A stretch of 16,685 bases of DNA from an uncultured Sphingopyxis sp. GTDB lineage: Bacteria > Pseudomonadota > Alphaproteobacteria > Sphingomonadales > Sphingomonadaceae. Of the stretch, positions 1-7,664 are shown in pieces. The stretch's first letter is position 1; each line of letters starts with the position of its first letter. The stretch spans positions 1 to 16,685 of the forward strand of contig CALFXW010000169.1 in the NCBI GenBank assembly GCA_937957805.1. Direction: 5' to 3'. The notes beneath the pieces were generated by a model. It made no database searches, was not told where the DNA came from, and worked only from the letters and a program-made list of their open reading frames with translations. Made by a program: the position numbers and the translations under genes.

Positions 1-2
1 GA

Positions 3-1151
3 GAAAACGCGGGCCGCATGCAGCCCGGCGATGTGTATGTGCTCAACGACCCGTACCACGGCGGCACGCACCTGCCCGACATCACGGTGATCACGCCGGT
101 GTACCTTGCCGACGGCGCGCAGCCCAGCTTTTACGTGGGCAGCCGGGGCCACCACGCCGACGTGGGCGGCATCACGCCGGGCTCGATGCCGCCGTTTTCC
201 ACGCGCATCGAGGAAGAGGGCGTGCAGATCGACAACGTCAAGCTGGTCGAGGCCGGGCGCCTGCGCGAGGCCGAGATGCTGGCGCTGCTGTCCAGCGGCC
301 CCTACCCCTCGCGCAACCCGCCGCAGAACCTGGCCGACCTGAAGGCGCAGATCGCCGCCAACGAGAAGGGCGTGCAGGAGCTGCGCAAGATGGTCGCGCA
401 GTTCGGGCTGGATGTCGTGCAGGCCTACATGCGCCACGTGCAGGACAACGCCGAGGAATCGGTGCGGCGTGTCATCACGAAGCTGAAGGACGGCGCCTTC
501 ACGCTGGCGCTGGACAACGGCGCGCAGATCGCCGTGGCGATCCGCGTGAACGCCGCCGCACGCAGCGCCGAGATCGACTTCACGGGCACCAGCGCGCAAC
601 TCGAGAACAACTTCAACGCGCCCACCGCAGTGTGCATGGCCGCGGTGCTGTACGTGTTCCGCACGCTGGTCGGCGACGACATCCCGCTCAACGCCGGCTG
701 CCTCAAGCCGTTGCGCGTGATCATCCCCGAAGGCTCGATGCTCAACCCGCGTCCGCCGGCCAGCGTGGTGGCCGGCAACGTCGAGACCTCGACCTGCATC
801 ACCAACGCGCTGTACGGTGCGCTGGGCGCGATGGCCGCCGGCCAGTGCACGATGAACAACTTCACCTTCGGCAATCAACGCCACCAGTACTACGAGACCA
901 TCTCCGGCGGCAGCGGCGCCGGCCCGGGCTTCGACGGCACGAGCGTGGTGCAGACCCACATGACCAACTCGCGCCTCACCGACCCCGAGGTGCTGGAGTT
1001 CCGCTTCCCGGTGCGCCTGGACGGCTACGAGATCGTGCCCGGCAGCGGCGGCGCGGGCCGCTGGCGCGGCGGCAATGGCGGCGAGCGCCGCATTGTCGAG
1101 CGCGATAAAGCTGGTGCGCTTCATAAAATCGATCACCGACAGGCCCGATGA
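3..1151 (+). CDS. hyuB: Hydantoinase B / 5-oxoprolinase (HyuB family), fragment, cut at both ends
   Basis: This is the downstream part of a HyuB-type subunit. The family, with partner HyuA, uses ATP to open hydantoin or 5-oxoproline rings in the cytoplasm. The frame is already open at base 3, and the Met at base 18 lies inside a conserved stretch (RMQPGDVYVLNDPYHGGTHL), so it is not the true start. Other family signatures are GSRGHHADVGG, PGSMPPFSTRIEEEG, NFNAPTAV and, near the end, PGSGGAGRWRGGNGG. After about base 1095 the reading becomes a short tail with no family resemblance, ending at 1151, and the opposite strand from there on is good hisD sequence. The native C-terminus is therefore missing. 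Codons end almost always in G or C and GAG dominates for Glu, unlike the rest of the window. A betaproteobacterial source is possible but is inference. Confidence is high for the family and low for the last 50 bases. Confidence 0.88.
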   Translation, partial: ENAGRMQPGDVYVLNDPYHGGTHLPDITVITPVYLADGAQPSFYVGSRGHHADVGGITPGSMPPFSTRIEEEGVQIDNVKLVEAGRLREAEMLALLSSGPYPSRNPPQNLADLKAQIAANEKGVQELRKMVAQFGLDVVQAYMRHVQDNAEESVRRVITKLKDGAFTLALDNGAQIAVAIRVNAAARSAEIDFTGTSAQLENNFNAPTAVCMAAVLYVFRTLVGDDIPLNAGCLKPLRVIIPEGSMLNPRPPASVVAGNVETSTCITNALYGALGAMAAGQCTMNNFTFGNQRHQYYETISGGSGAGPGFDGTSVVQTHMTNSRLTDPEVLEFRFPVRLDGYEIVPGSGGAGRWRGGNGGERRIVERDKAGALHKIDHRQAR

Positions 1152-2285
1152 AAAACGCGCGCTGCGTGCGGTCGGCAGCACATGGTTCGGCCCCGCGACA
1201 TAATCGCCAATCGCCTCTGGCGTCATCCGCCCCAGAAAGACCGACCCGGCATGGCGGACACGGGCGAACAACGCCTCCGCCGCTGGCATGTCCATCGCCA
1301 ATTGCAAATGTTCGGGCGCGAGCGCGTTGATGATGGGCGCGGCATCGCCAAGGCTGGGGACAAGGATGATTGCGCCATGCGCGTCCCAACTGGCGCGCGC
1401 GGCGGGCGCGGTTGCCAAAGTGGGGATGATTGCCGCGACTTGCGCTGCCACTGCGTCGGCAAAACCCGCATCATCGCAGATCAGGATCGACTGGCTGGTC
1501 GGGTCATGTTCGGCTTGGGAGAGGAGGTCGGCTGCAATCCATCTGGGGTCATTGGCCACGTCCGCCACCACCAATATTTCGGATGGCCCGGCCACCATGT
1601 CGATGCCGACCCGCCCGAACAATTGCCGTTTCGCCTCTGCCACCCAGGCGTTGCCGGGGCCGGTGATGACATCGACCGGCGCGATCGACGCTGTGCCATG
1701 GGCGAGCGCGGCAATCGCCTGCGCGCCGCCGACGCGCCAAACCTCTGTCGCGCCGCCAAGCGCTGCGGCGGCAAGGACAAGCTGGTTGGGCACCCCGCCG
1801 GGTGTCGGCGTCACCATCACGCGGCGTTCGACCCCTGCGACGCGCGCGGGGATTAGGTTCATGAGCACGGAGGAGGGGTAGGATGCGCGCCCGCCCGGCA
1901 CATAAACCCCCGCTGCATCAACGCTCGTCCAGCGTGCGCCCAGCCGCACCCCCGCGCTGTCAACATGCGCATGGTCGGCGGGGCGTTGGCGGCTATGCCA
2001 ATCTGCTATCCGCGCTGCCGCCAGTTCGAGCGCATCGCGCAAGCGTGCATCGAGCGCATCGAGCGCGGCGTGACAATCGGCCAGCGGGATGGATAGCGGC
2101 AGGTCATGCCCGTCAAAACGGCGCGTATAATCCGCCAGCGCCGCATCCCCGTCCGCCGCGACCGCTGCGATGATGGCGCGGACGTCGGCGGCAACATCTG
2201 CATCGACATCGCGCCGCGCAGCGACCAGCGCGGCAAAATCACGCGCGAAATCGCTCGAACGGGCATCAAGCCGTTGCAAGCGCAT
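1076..2285 (-). CDS. hisD: Histidinol dehydrogenase, C-terminus lost at a junction
   Basis: HisD oxidises L-histidinol to L-histidine in two NAD-dependent steps, the last of the pathway. I translated the minus strand from the ATG at 2285, and about 400 residues follow the family without a break. Visible landmarks are VPGGRASYPSSVLMN (Pro-Gly-Gly loop), ITGPGNAWVAEAKR, GPSEILVVAD, SQAEHDP (zinc ligands Q257 and H260), LAPEHLQ (catalytic E325-H326), GDYVAGPNHVLPT (D361 and H368) and SGLSVIDFMKRTSFIAL. After about residue 400 the frame stays open, with no stop as far as base 541 where I ceased tracing, but it is antisense to hyuB. The usual last ~30 residues, including the His matching E. coli zinc ligand H419, are absent. 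As drawn here the protein would be non-functional. The start overlaps the hisG stop by 20 bases, indicating a hisG-hisD operon. The 3' boundary given is approximate. Confidence 0.9.
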
Positions 2286-2910
2286 ATTCCCGGAATTTTT
2301 CGACCAGATCGCGCAAACGCGCATCGCATTTGAACGCGGTGCGGTTGGTGATGAGCCGCGCTGACACTTCGGCCAGCACCGCGCGTTCGACCAACCCATT
2401 TTCCTTGAGCGTCCGGCCGGAGGATACAAGGTCGACGATGCGGCTGGCCAGCCCCAGTTGCGGGGCAATTTCCATCGCGCCGTTCAGCTTGACACATTCG
2501 GCCTGCACCCCGCGCGCGGCGAAATAGGCGCGGGTGATGGCCGGATATTTGGTGGCGATGCGCATGTGGCTGGCGGGGGCGTCAACCAGCCCTTCCGGCT
2601 CTGCCAGCGAAATGCGGCAATGGCCGATGTTGAGCGCGACCGGCGCGTAAATCTCGCTATAGGCAAACTCGTCGATAACGTCCGACCCGACAATGCCGAG
2701 GTGCGCCGCACCATGCGCGACAAAGGTTGCGACATCAAATGCGCGCACGCGGATGATGCGCATGTCGGGGACATTGGTGGCAAAGGTCAGCGCGCGGCTG
2801 TCCTTGTCAAAAAAATCAGCCGCCGGTTCGATGCCCGCTTGCGCCAACAGCGGCAATGCCTCATCAAGGATGCGGCCCTTGGGCAGGGCAAAGATTAGCG
2901 GAGCAGCCAT
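2266..2910 (-). CDS. hisG: ATP phosphoribosyltransferase, short form
   Basis: HisG condenses ATP with PRPP, the committed step of histidine synthesis. The product is about 214 residues: MAAPLIFALPKGRILDEALP at the N-terminus, GIVGSDVIDEF in the middle, and the PRPP-binding loop DLVSSGRTLKENGL near residue 170. The length matches the short HisG class, which lacks the C-terminal regulatory domain and in known cases needs the HisRS-like partner HisZ; no hisZ is visible in the window. The ATG at 2910 fits the family N-terminus, although the frame is open far upstream (that part lies antisense to the next gene). There is no clear Shine-Dalgarno. A weak sigma70-like pair, TTGCCC and TAAAGC with a 17-base gap, sits so close to the ATG that the message could be leaderless; this is tentative. 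Confidence 0.95.
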   Translation of the reverse strand: MAAPLIFALPKGRILDEALPLLAQAGIEPAADFFDKDSRALTFATNVPDMRIIRVRAFDVATFVAHGAAHLGIVGSDVIDEFAYSEIYAPVALNIGHCRISLAEPEGLVDAPASHMRIATKYPAITRAYFAARGVQAECVKLNGAMEIAPQLGLASRIVDLVSSGRTLKENGLVERAVLAEVSARLITNRTAFKCDARLRDLVEKFREYALATA

Positions 2911-2984
2911 GGCGCGCGGCTTTAAGCGGGGGCGCGTAAAAGGGCAAGCCGAGCGGCGGTTTGGGTTGGCTATATCCCATATGC

Positions 2985-2989
2985 GGAGG
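2985..2989 (+). promoter_or_regulatory. Ribosome binding site of the DUF2332 gene
   Basis: GGAGG lies eight bases before the ATG at 2998. It decides between that ATG and an out-of-frame ATG at 2993. Confidence 0.7.
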
Positions 2990-2997
2990 CGCATGCC

Positions 2998-4116
2998 ATG
3001 ACCCAGAAATATATCCCCATCGACATCAACGCGACCGGACGCGAAGCTGTCGCCACCGCCTTTGCCAATCAGGTTGCCTATTGCCGCAGCAGCGGCGCAA
3101 CGGTCACCGCGCGCATTTGCGCGGCGCTGGGCGCGGTGATTGCCGATAGCAAAGTGGGCGGCGTTTTTGTGGAGCGGCTGCGCAATTGGACGGGCGCGCC
3201 GCTCGCCGATGCGCTGCCGCTGCGCGCGGCGGGGGGATTGCACGCGCTGCATCTGGCGGGGGTGGAACCGCGCCTCGCGCCCATATATGTTGGGGATGAT
3301 GGCGATGGGGTGGACGACAAAGCGCTGGTCGCCGCCGTGCTGGCTGACCATGCGGCAACGCTCCTGCCATGGCTCGACGGGCCGCCGCAGACCAATGAGG
3401 CGGGGCGCAGCGCCAATTTCATCGCCGCGATGCTGTGGCTCACCGATCAGGGATTGCCGCCGCGATTTTCCTGTTTTGAAATCGGGTCGAGCGCGGGCAT
3501 CAACCTGATGCTGGCGCGATACCATTATCTGCTGGGCGGGGTGCATGTCGGGCCGCAACCGGGCGCGATCAATTTTGCACCCGAATGGCGGGGGGCGCCG
3601 CCGCCCGACCGCGCGTTTGAAATATTGGATTGTACAGGCTGCGATGTTGCACCCGTTGACCTGACCGATCCGGCGCAGGCGATGCGGCTGCGCGCCTATA
3701 TCTGGCCCGAACATAAGGTGCGTTTTGCGCGCATGGATAGCGCGATTGCGGCTGCCAGCGAGCAACCGCCCAAGATTACGCATATGGCGGCGGCTGATTT
3801 TGTCGAACAGCAATTGGCACAACCACGGGCGGCGGGGACGACCCGCCTGCTATTCCATTCAATTGTCTGGCAATATCTGCCCGCCAGCGAACAGGCGCGC
3901 ATTACCACGGCGATGGCGGCGGCGGGGGCGAGCGCGCGGGCCGACGCGCCGCTCGCCTGGGCAGCGGTGGAGGCGAACCGCGACACCCATGCGCACGAAC
4001 TGGTGGTGCGCCATTGGCCCAATGCGGCGGGCGATGCAGCAGACTGGGCGGCGGGTGCGCCGGTAACGCTCGCCACCGCACATCCACACGGCGCGGTGAT
4101 CAGCTGGTTGGTTTAG
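2998..4116 (+). CDS. DUF2332 family protein
   Basis: The product has 372 residues and resembles the DUF2332 family, which has no established function. The best landmark is residues 160-170, FEIGSSAGINL, followed by MLARYHY; this looks like a nucleotide- or SAM-type glycine loop, but that is only a resemblance. A second conserved stretch is LLFHSIVWQYLP. The start at 2998 is set by GGAGG at 2985-2989, eight bases upstream; another ATG at 2993 is out of frame. No signal peptide or membrane segment is seen, so it should be cytosolic. It is divergent from hisG (87-base gap) and its stop overlaps the end of ltrA by 17 bases, tail to tail. The family call is from memory of the signature. No role is assigned. 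Confidence 0.82.
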   Translation: MTQKYIPIDINATGREAVATAFANQVAYCRSSGATVTARICAALGAVIADSKVGGVFVERLRNWTGAPLADALPLRAAGGLHALHLAGVEPRLAPIYVGDDGDGVDDKALVAAVLADHAATLLPWLDGPPQTNEAGRSANFIAAMLWLTDQGLPPRFSCFEIGSSAGINLMLARYHYLLGGVHVGPQPGAINFAPEWRGAPPPDRAFEILDCTGCDVAPVDLTDPAQAMRLRAYIWPEHKVRFARMDSAIAAASEQPPKITHMAAADFVEQQLAQPRAAGTTRLLFHSIVWQYLPASEQARITTAMAAAGASARADAPLAWAAVEANRDTHAHELVVRHWPNAAGDAADWAAGAPVTLATAHPHGAVISWLV

Positions 4117-5338
4117 GGGGGGTGCGGGCTATGCCGATACCGCGTTCCACCCACCCACCATGCAGGCTGCCCCATTCCCAAATGCCGACGATAATCAGGA
4201 TAACGACGCTGCCGGCTGCCATGTGCAGCCGGTCGGTCGATGCCCAAAGCCCCCAACTGGCGAGCAAACCGAACAATAACAAACCAACTGCGTGCGACAG
4301 CGGCAACCATGGTCGTCCGTTGGTGGCGCGTTTGAAAAACATGGTGCCCGCAAGGAACAGCACAAGTCCGCCGACAAGTGTCCCGGTGAACAGGCCGTCG
4401 GCAATTTCATGGGGGTGCGCAATCAGCAATTCATCCGCCGCCGCGCCTAGCACGATACCCGCACAAATGGGCAAATGCAGGTAGGTATAGGCGTTGCGCG
4501 CCACGCGACCGCTGTCGACATGGTTGCGGATATGCGCGCTGCCGCGCACCATACCGCTATCGAAATATAGCCACCACATGGCGATACTGCCCACGAGCGC
4601 AGTTGCGAATGCCATAATGGCGTCCGCGGACCATATTTGGTCGGCAAAGGTAGCACCGGTCAACAATATCCCTTCGCCCAGCGCGATGATGATGAATAGC
4701 GCGCAGCGTTCGGCCATATGTTCGCCCGCGACCTCAAAATCCTGGGTGGTAGAGCGGCCCATCCCCGGCACAACAAACAGGAAACTGGGCGCAAGATATT
4801 CAATGGTGATGGCGGCTGCCCACCACATCAGCCTAGCTGCATCGGGTGCAAATGCACCCATCATCCAGAACGGCGCGGCGAACAGGAACCAGACGCTGAC
4901 GCGCAACATGTTGCGGGAAAGGCCGGCGCGGTCGCGTGTGGCCCACACCAACCACAGGCAACGGCCCAATTGCATTAAAACATAAGCGCCGACAAATAAC
5001 GGCGCGCGCGCGCCAAATGCGTGGGGGAGCGCTGCGCTCATGACAAGGCCGGCCGCCATCACCAGAAAGATCATCAGGCGCACCGCCGTGCGTTCAGGGT
5101 CGAGCCAATTTGTCGCCCAAACCATGAAGATCCAGCCCCACCAAACGCACAGAAACAATATGGCCGTCTGTGCTGCCCCAATCAAATCATGGTGCGCCAA
5201 CCAATGGTGCGACAATTGGGTGATCGCAAAAACATAGACAAGGTCAAAGAATGTCTCGGCAAAGCCGACCCCATGGTGGCCGCCAGCATGACGCAGCAAC
5301 GATGCTGCTTTGGTGGGGGCAATTTCGCTATCACTCAT
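4100..5338 (-). CDS. ltrA: LtrA-like membrane protein (low temperature requirement A family)
   Basis: The product has 412 residues and is almost entirely hydrophobic helices, by eye about ten or more membrane segments. The family signatures are ETFFDLVYVFAITQLSHHW (residues 28-46) and HMAERCALFIIIALGEGILL (207-226). LtrA was named from a Listeria cold-growth mutant; the biochemical role is not established. It is expected in the inner membrane. Its ATG overlaps the stop of the upstream hydrolase gene in an ATGA, and no Shine-Dalgarno is seen, so translation is probably coupled. The 3' end overlaps the convergent DUF2332 gene by 17 bases. Confidence 0.9.
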   Translation of the reverse strand: MSDSEIAPTKAASLLRHAGGHHGVGFAETFFDLVYVFAITQLSHHWLAHHDLIGAAQTAILFLCVWWGWIFMVWATNWLDPERTAVRLMIFLVMAAGLVMSAALPHAFGARAPLFVGAYVLMQLGRCLWLVWATRDRAGLSRNMLRVSVWFLFAAPFWMMGAFAPDAARLMWWAAAITIEYLAPSFLFVVPGMGRSTTQDFEVAGEHMAERCALFIIIALGEGILLTGATFADQIWSADAIMAFATALVGSIAMWWLYFDSGMVRGSAHIRNHVDSGRVARNAYTYLHLPICAGIVLGAAADELLIAHPHEIADGLFTGTLVGGLVLFLAGTMFFKRATNGRPWLPLSHAVGLLLFGLLASWGLWASTDRLHMAAGSVVILIIVGIWEWGSLHGGWVERGIGIARTPPKPTS

Positions 5339-6267
5339 GACGTGCGGGTCAAAAAATCATCCATCGCGGCGTTGACATTGTCGGGCGCTTCCCATGGTAC
5401 AAAATGGCCGCAGCCGCGCACTTCATGGATGGCAAGGTCGGGGATGCACGCATCCATCCCGCGCAGATTGCATGGCGGCAGCGCGGCATCGTCCATCGCC
5501 CAAATGACCAATGTCGGCATGTGGAGCGGCGGGATCGGCGCATCCAATAATGCGGGTCGTTCGGGGTTTTCGTCCGTCGCCGGGACGTTCAGCGGCGATG
5601 CGCGATACCAGTTGATCATCCCGAAGCAGGCGTCGCGATCCTCCCAATTTTTGAGCTGGCGGCCCAATTCATCCATCGGTTGCAGCCCCGCGCTTGGCGC
5701 ACGATCGGCAAATGCCTTGGCCAATATGCCCGCAATCCCCTTGTCCCGGATCAGTTCGTCATTCGCTGTGTCACGAAATGTGCGGATATATTGGCTCGCC
5801 GCGCGCTGGACGGGGTCGTCGAACAACAGTCGCCCAAAAATAAATGGGTGGGGCGCATTGGCGATGATGGCACGGGTGACGCGGCCGGCAAAATCGGGGT
5901 TGGGCGCACCATTTTGCCCGTTGAGTGCGACGCTCCATGCAATTGCGCCGCCCCAATCATGCCCGACGATGGTGAATTGCTGCACCCCCAGCGCATCGGC
6001 GAGCGCGAAAATATCCGCCGTCAATTTGTCAACGGTATAGGCGCTGACATCCTGCGGTTTGGATGAGCCGCAATAGCCGCGCTGATCGGGCGCAATGCAG
6101 CGGTAATTTACCGACAAATGCTGCAATTGGTGGCGCCATGTGCGGTGCGATTCCGGAAAGCCGTGGAGGAATATCAGCGCCGGGGCATCGCGCGGCCCCA
6201 GATCGACAAGGTCCAGTTCAACACCCGTCGCCAGCGCCACCCGGCTCATCGCAAAATCGCCAATCAT
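5335..6267 (-). CDS. Alpha/beta hydrolase, epoxide hydrolase / haloacid-type dehalogenase-like
   Basis: A 310-residue cytosolic alpha/beta hydrolase. Visible motifs: HGFPESHRTWRHQ (oxyanion HGFP at 35-38), DQRGYCGSSKP (61-71), GHDWGG with Asp104 in the nucleophile position, NWYRAS in the cap (219-224, Tyr221), WAMDDAALP (acid D259 or D260) and GCGHFVPWEAP (His288). An Asp nucleophile rather than Ser, together with a cap Tyr, is the pattern of epoxide hydrolases and some fluoroacetate dehalogenases, so ester hydrolysis is unlikely. The substrate is unknown. GAGGAG (minus-strand reading of 6274-6279) lies seven bases before the ATG at 6267 and supports this start over a second Met at residue 7. 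The ATGA overlap with ltrA suggests coupled translation. Confidence 0.88.
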   Translation of the reverse strand: MIGDFAMSRVALATGVELDLVDLGPRDAPALIFLHGFPESHRTWRHQLQHLSVNYRCIAPDQRGYCGSSKPQDVSAYTVDKLTADIFALADALGVQQFTIVGHDWGGAIAWSVALNGQNGAPNPDFAGRVTRAIIANAPHPFIFGRLLFDDPVQRAASQYIRTFRDTANDELIRDKGIAGILAKAFADRAPSAGLQPMDELGRQLKNWEDRDACFGMINWYRASPLNVPATDENPERPALLDAPIPPLHMPTLVIWAMDDAALPPCNLRGMDACIPDLAIHEVRGCGHFVPWEAPDNVNAAMDDFLTRTS

Positions 6268-6273
6268 CGCCCG

Positions 6274-6279
6274 CTCCTC
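6274..6279 (-). promoter_or_regulatory. Ribosome binding site of the epoxide hydrolase-like gene
   Basis: Read on the minus strand this is GAGGAG, six bases from the ATG at 6267 after counting the spacer. It favours the first of two nearby in-frame Met codons. Confidence 0.7.
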
Positions 6280-6324
6280 AATTTCTAAATATCGGCATGT
6301 ATAGTGTCGATTGCAAATGGCGGG

Positions 6325-6798
6325 TCAAGCATTTTGCGCCCGCTGCCCCCAGCGTCGGCGCAAATTGCGGTGCCGGTTCCAGAATGCAAGCGCGATAAAG
6401 GGGCGCGCCAAGGCGGCAGGCAATTTGGGGGTAAAATCCAGTTCGTCGATGATGGTGCAGCCCGCCCGATCGGCAATGACGCTACGGCGGTGTTGCCATT
6501 TATGCATCGAACCCATGGGTGATTGTTCGACAAAAAATTGCCCATCGGCATATTGGGTGAGTGTCAGGTCGGTCCGGTCAAAGGGGATGAAGCCCAGCGC
6601 CAGCACCCGGCTGTGGAATAATTTTTTACCGGCCTCAAAGGGCGCATCGGTCATCGCGCTGATATGCGCCGGGTGCGTCATTCGAAAAACCGGCATGGAT
6701 TCGGCGTTGATGCCGGCGAGTGTCATCGCAACGTTCCAAACGTCGCGCGCGGGCGCGTTCAGATGCGATTCGAATCGCAACTGAACCGGTCTTGTCAT
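6325..6798 (-). CDS. SRPBCC (START/Bet v1-like) family protein
   Basis: The product has 157 residues. The opening LRFESHLNAPARDVWNVAMT and the later FDRTDLTLTQYADGQFFVEQ, then a basic end (FWNRHRNLRRRWGQRA), give the look of the SRPBCC cyclase/dehydrase-like superfamily, which binds hydrophobic ligands in a deep pocket. No catalytic residues can be named and the ligand is unknown. The start shares an ATGA with the end of bolA, so the two are probably translated together. The next gene downstream starts 57 bases after this stop, so the block could be one four-gene transcript. The superfamily call is moderately sure. Confidence 0.75.
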   Translation of the reverse strand: MTRPVQLRFESHLNAPARDVWNVAMTLAGINAESMPVFRMTHPAHISAMTDAPFEAGKKLFHSRVLALGFIPFDRTDLTLTQYADGQFFVEQSPMGSMHKWQHRRSVIADRAGCTIIDELDFTPKLPAALARPFIALAFWNRHRNLRRRWGQRAQNA

Positions 6799-7076
6799 CC
6801 CTCCCCCGGTGCGCGGGCACGAATGGCGAGCGCATGGACACGCCCGCCGGGCAGGTCGCCCAGCGCCTTGTTGACCATGCGCTGACGATCCACCCGCGAA
6901 CGACCGGTAAAAGCATCGGCAATAATATCCACTGTGAAGTGACTTTCGCCCGAACCATCATCCCCGCTATGCCCGCGATGTTTGCCACTATCGTTGATGA
7001 CAGCCAGAAATGACGGTGAAAATGCGCTTTGCAACATTATTTCCATTTCGGTGGCAATTTGTCCTTTTTCGCTCAT
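6795..7076 (-). CDS. bolA: BolA family protein
   Basis: A 93-residue BolA-type protein. BolA proteins pair with monothiol glutaredoxins through a shared Fe-S cluster and act in iron-sulfur trafficking. Seen here: SGKHRGH (30-36), ESHFTVDIIADAF with His46, RVDRQRMVNKALGDL, and a C-terminal VHALAI with the invariant His81. I chose the Met at 7076 because it gives the normal length; an upstream Met at 7121 would run through the divergent gene. No strong Shine-Dalgarno is seen. It is followed directly by the SRPBCC gene (ATGA overlap). Only 27-39 bases separate its start from the divergent gene on the plus strand. Confidence 0.93.
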   Translation of the reverse strand: MSEKGQIATEMEIMLQSAFSPSFLAVINDSGKHRGHSGDDGSGESHFTVDIIADAFTGRSRVDRQRMVNKALGDLPGGRVHALAIRARAPGEG

Positions 7077-7103
7077 GTCTTTTCTTTTTAACCTTTTTCT
7101 GTC

Positions 7104-7619
7104 ATGCGGCGCGCCATGCAAGTCAGCATCACCAAGGGGGAGCGCTGCGACGCTTTACACATCGTGCGGTCGGACGGCACGGTGGCACAAAGTGATTTTC
7201 CAAAAAAGGGTTTGTTGCCGCACGACGCAATTCATTATTTCGTCGAAGACTGCCTCGACATGGCGAACGGCTTTTGGGGCATGGTGGCCAAGGGGGTGGA
7301 CCCCGCCCAAGTGCAGATTATCGCCAAGGCAGGTGGCCATGCCAGCGCCAGCCGTGCCGACGCGCCCGACCCGGCGATTGTCGAACTGGTACAGGCCGAA
7401 CGCATCGTCGAAGTTTTTGAAGCCGACCATTGGTCGGGCGGCAGCGATGGCGCAACGCTGCGCGACATTGCGCGCGCGGGCTGTGAAGCCAGCCATGTGC
7501 CGTTACCGGATTTGAGCGATGCCTGCGTTCTGGCCATCCGCGCGCGCATTTCGGCGCTGCAGGCCGAATGGATCATGGCCCCGCCCGGACATAGTTTCAA
7601 TTTCTGCTGGGAAATTTGA
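7104..7619 (+). CDS. Uncharacterised conserved protein
   Basis: The product is 171 residues from the first ATG, or 167 from a second in-frame ATG at 7116; neither has a ribosome binding site I can see. It is soluble-looking, with stretches such as RSDGTVAQSDFPKKGLLPHD, FVEDCLDMANGFWGMVAKG and VQAERIVEVFEADHW, and it ends in GHSFNFCWEI. It resembles hypothetical proteins I associate with sphingomonads, with no known function. The coding pattern matches its neighbours, so it is a real gene. It is divergent from bolA and 45 bases upstream of the J-domain gene, which it may precede in one transcript. Confidence 0.75.
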   Translation: MRRAMQVSITKGERCDALHIVRSDGTVAQSDFPKKGLLPHDAIHYFVEDCLDMANGFWGMVAKGVDPAQVQIIAKAGGHASASRADAPDPAIVELVQAERIVEVFEADHWSGGSDGATLRDIARAGCEASHVPLPDLSDACVLAIRARISALQAEWIMAPPGHSFNFCWEI

Positions 7620-7664
7620 CGGCAATCCATGGACGGTGGCGCGACGTCGCTTTAGGGGCGGCGC

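Noticed and set aside
425..874. Minus-strand frame opposite hyuB
   Set aside because: Shadow of a gene with clear family motifs on the plus strand.
2911..3822. Upstream extension of the hisG frame
   Set aside because: The first 300 codons lie antisense to the DUF2332 gene and have no family resemblance; HisG starts at 2910.
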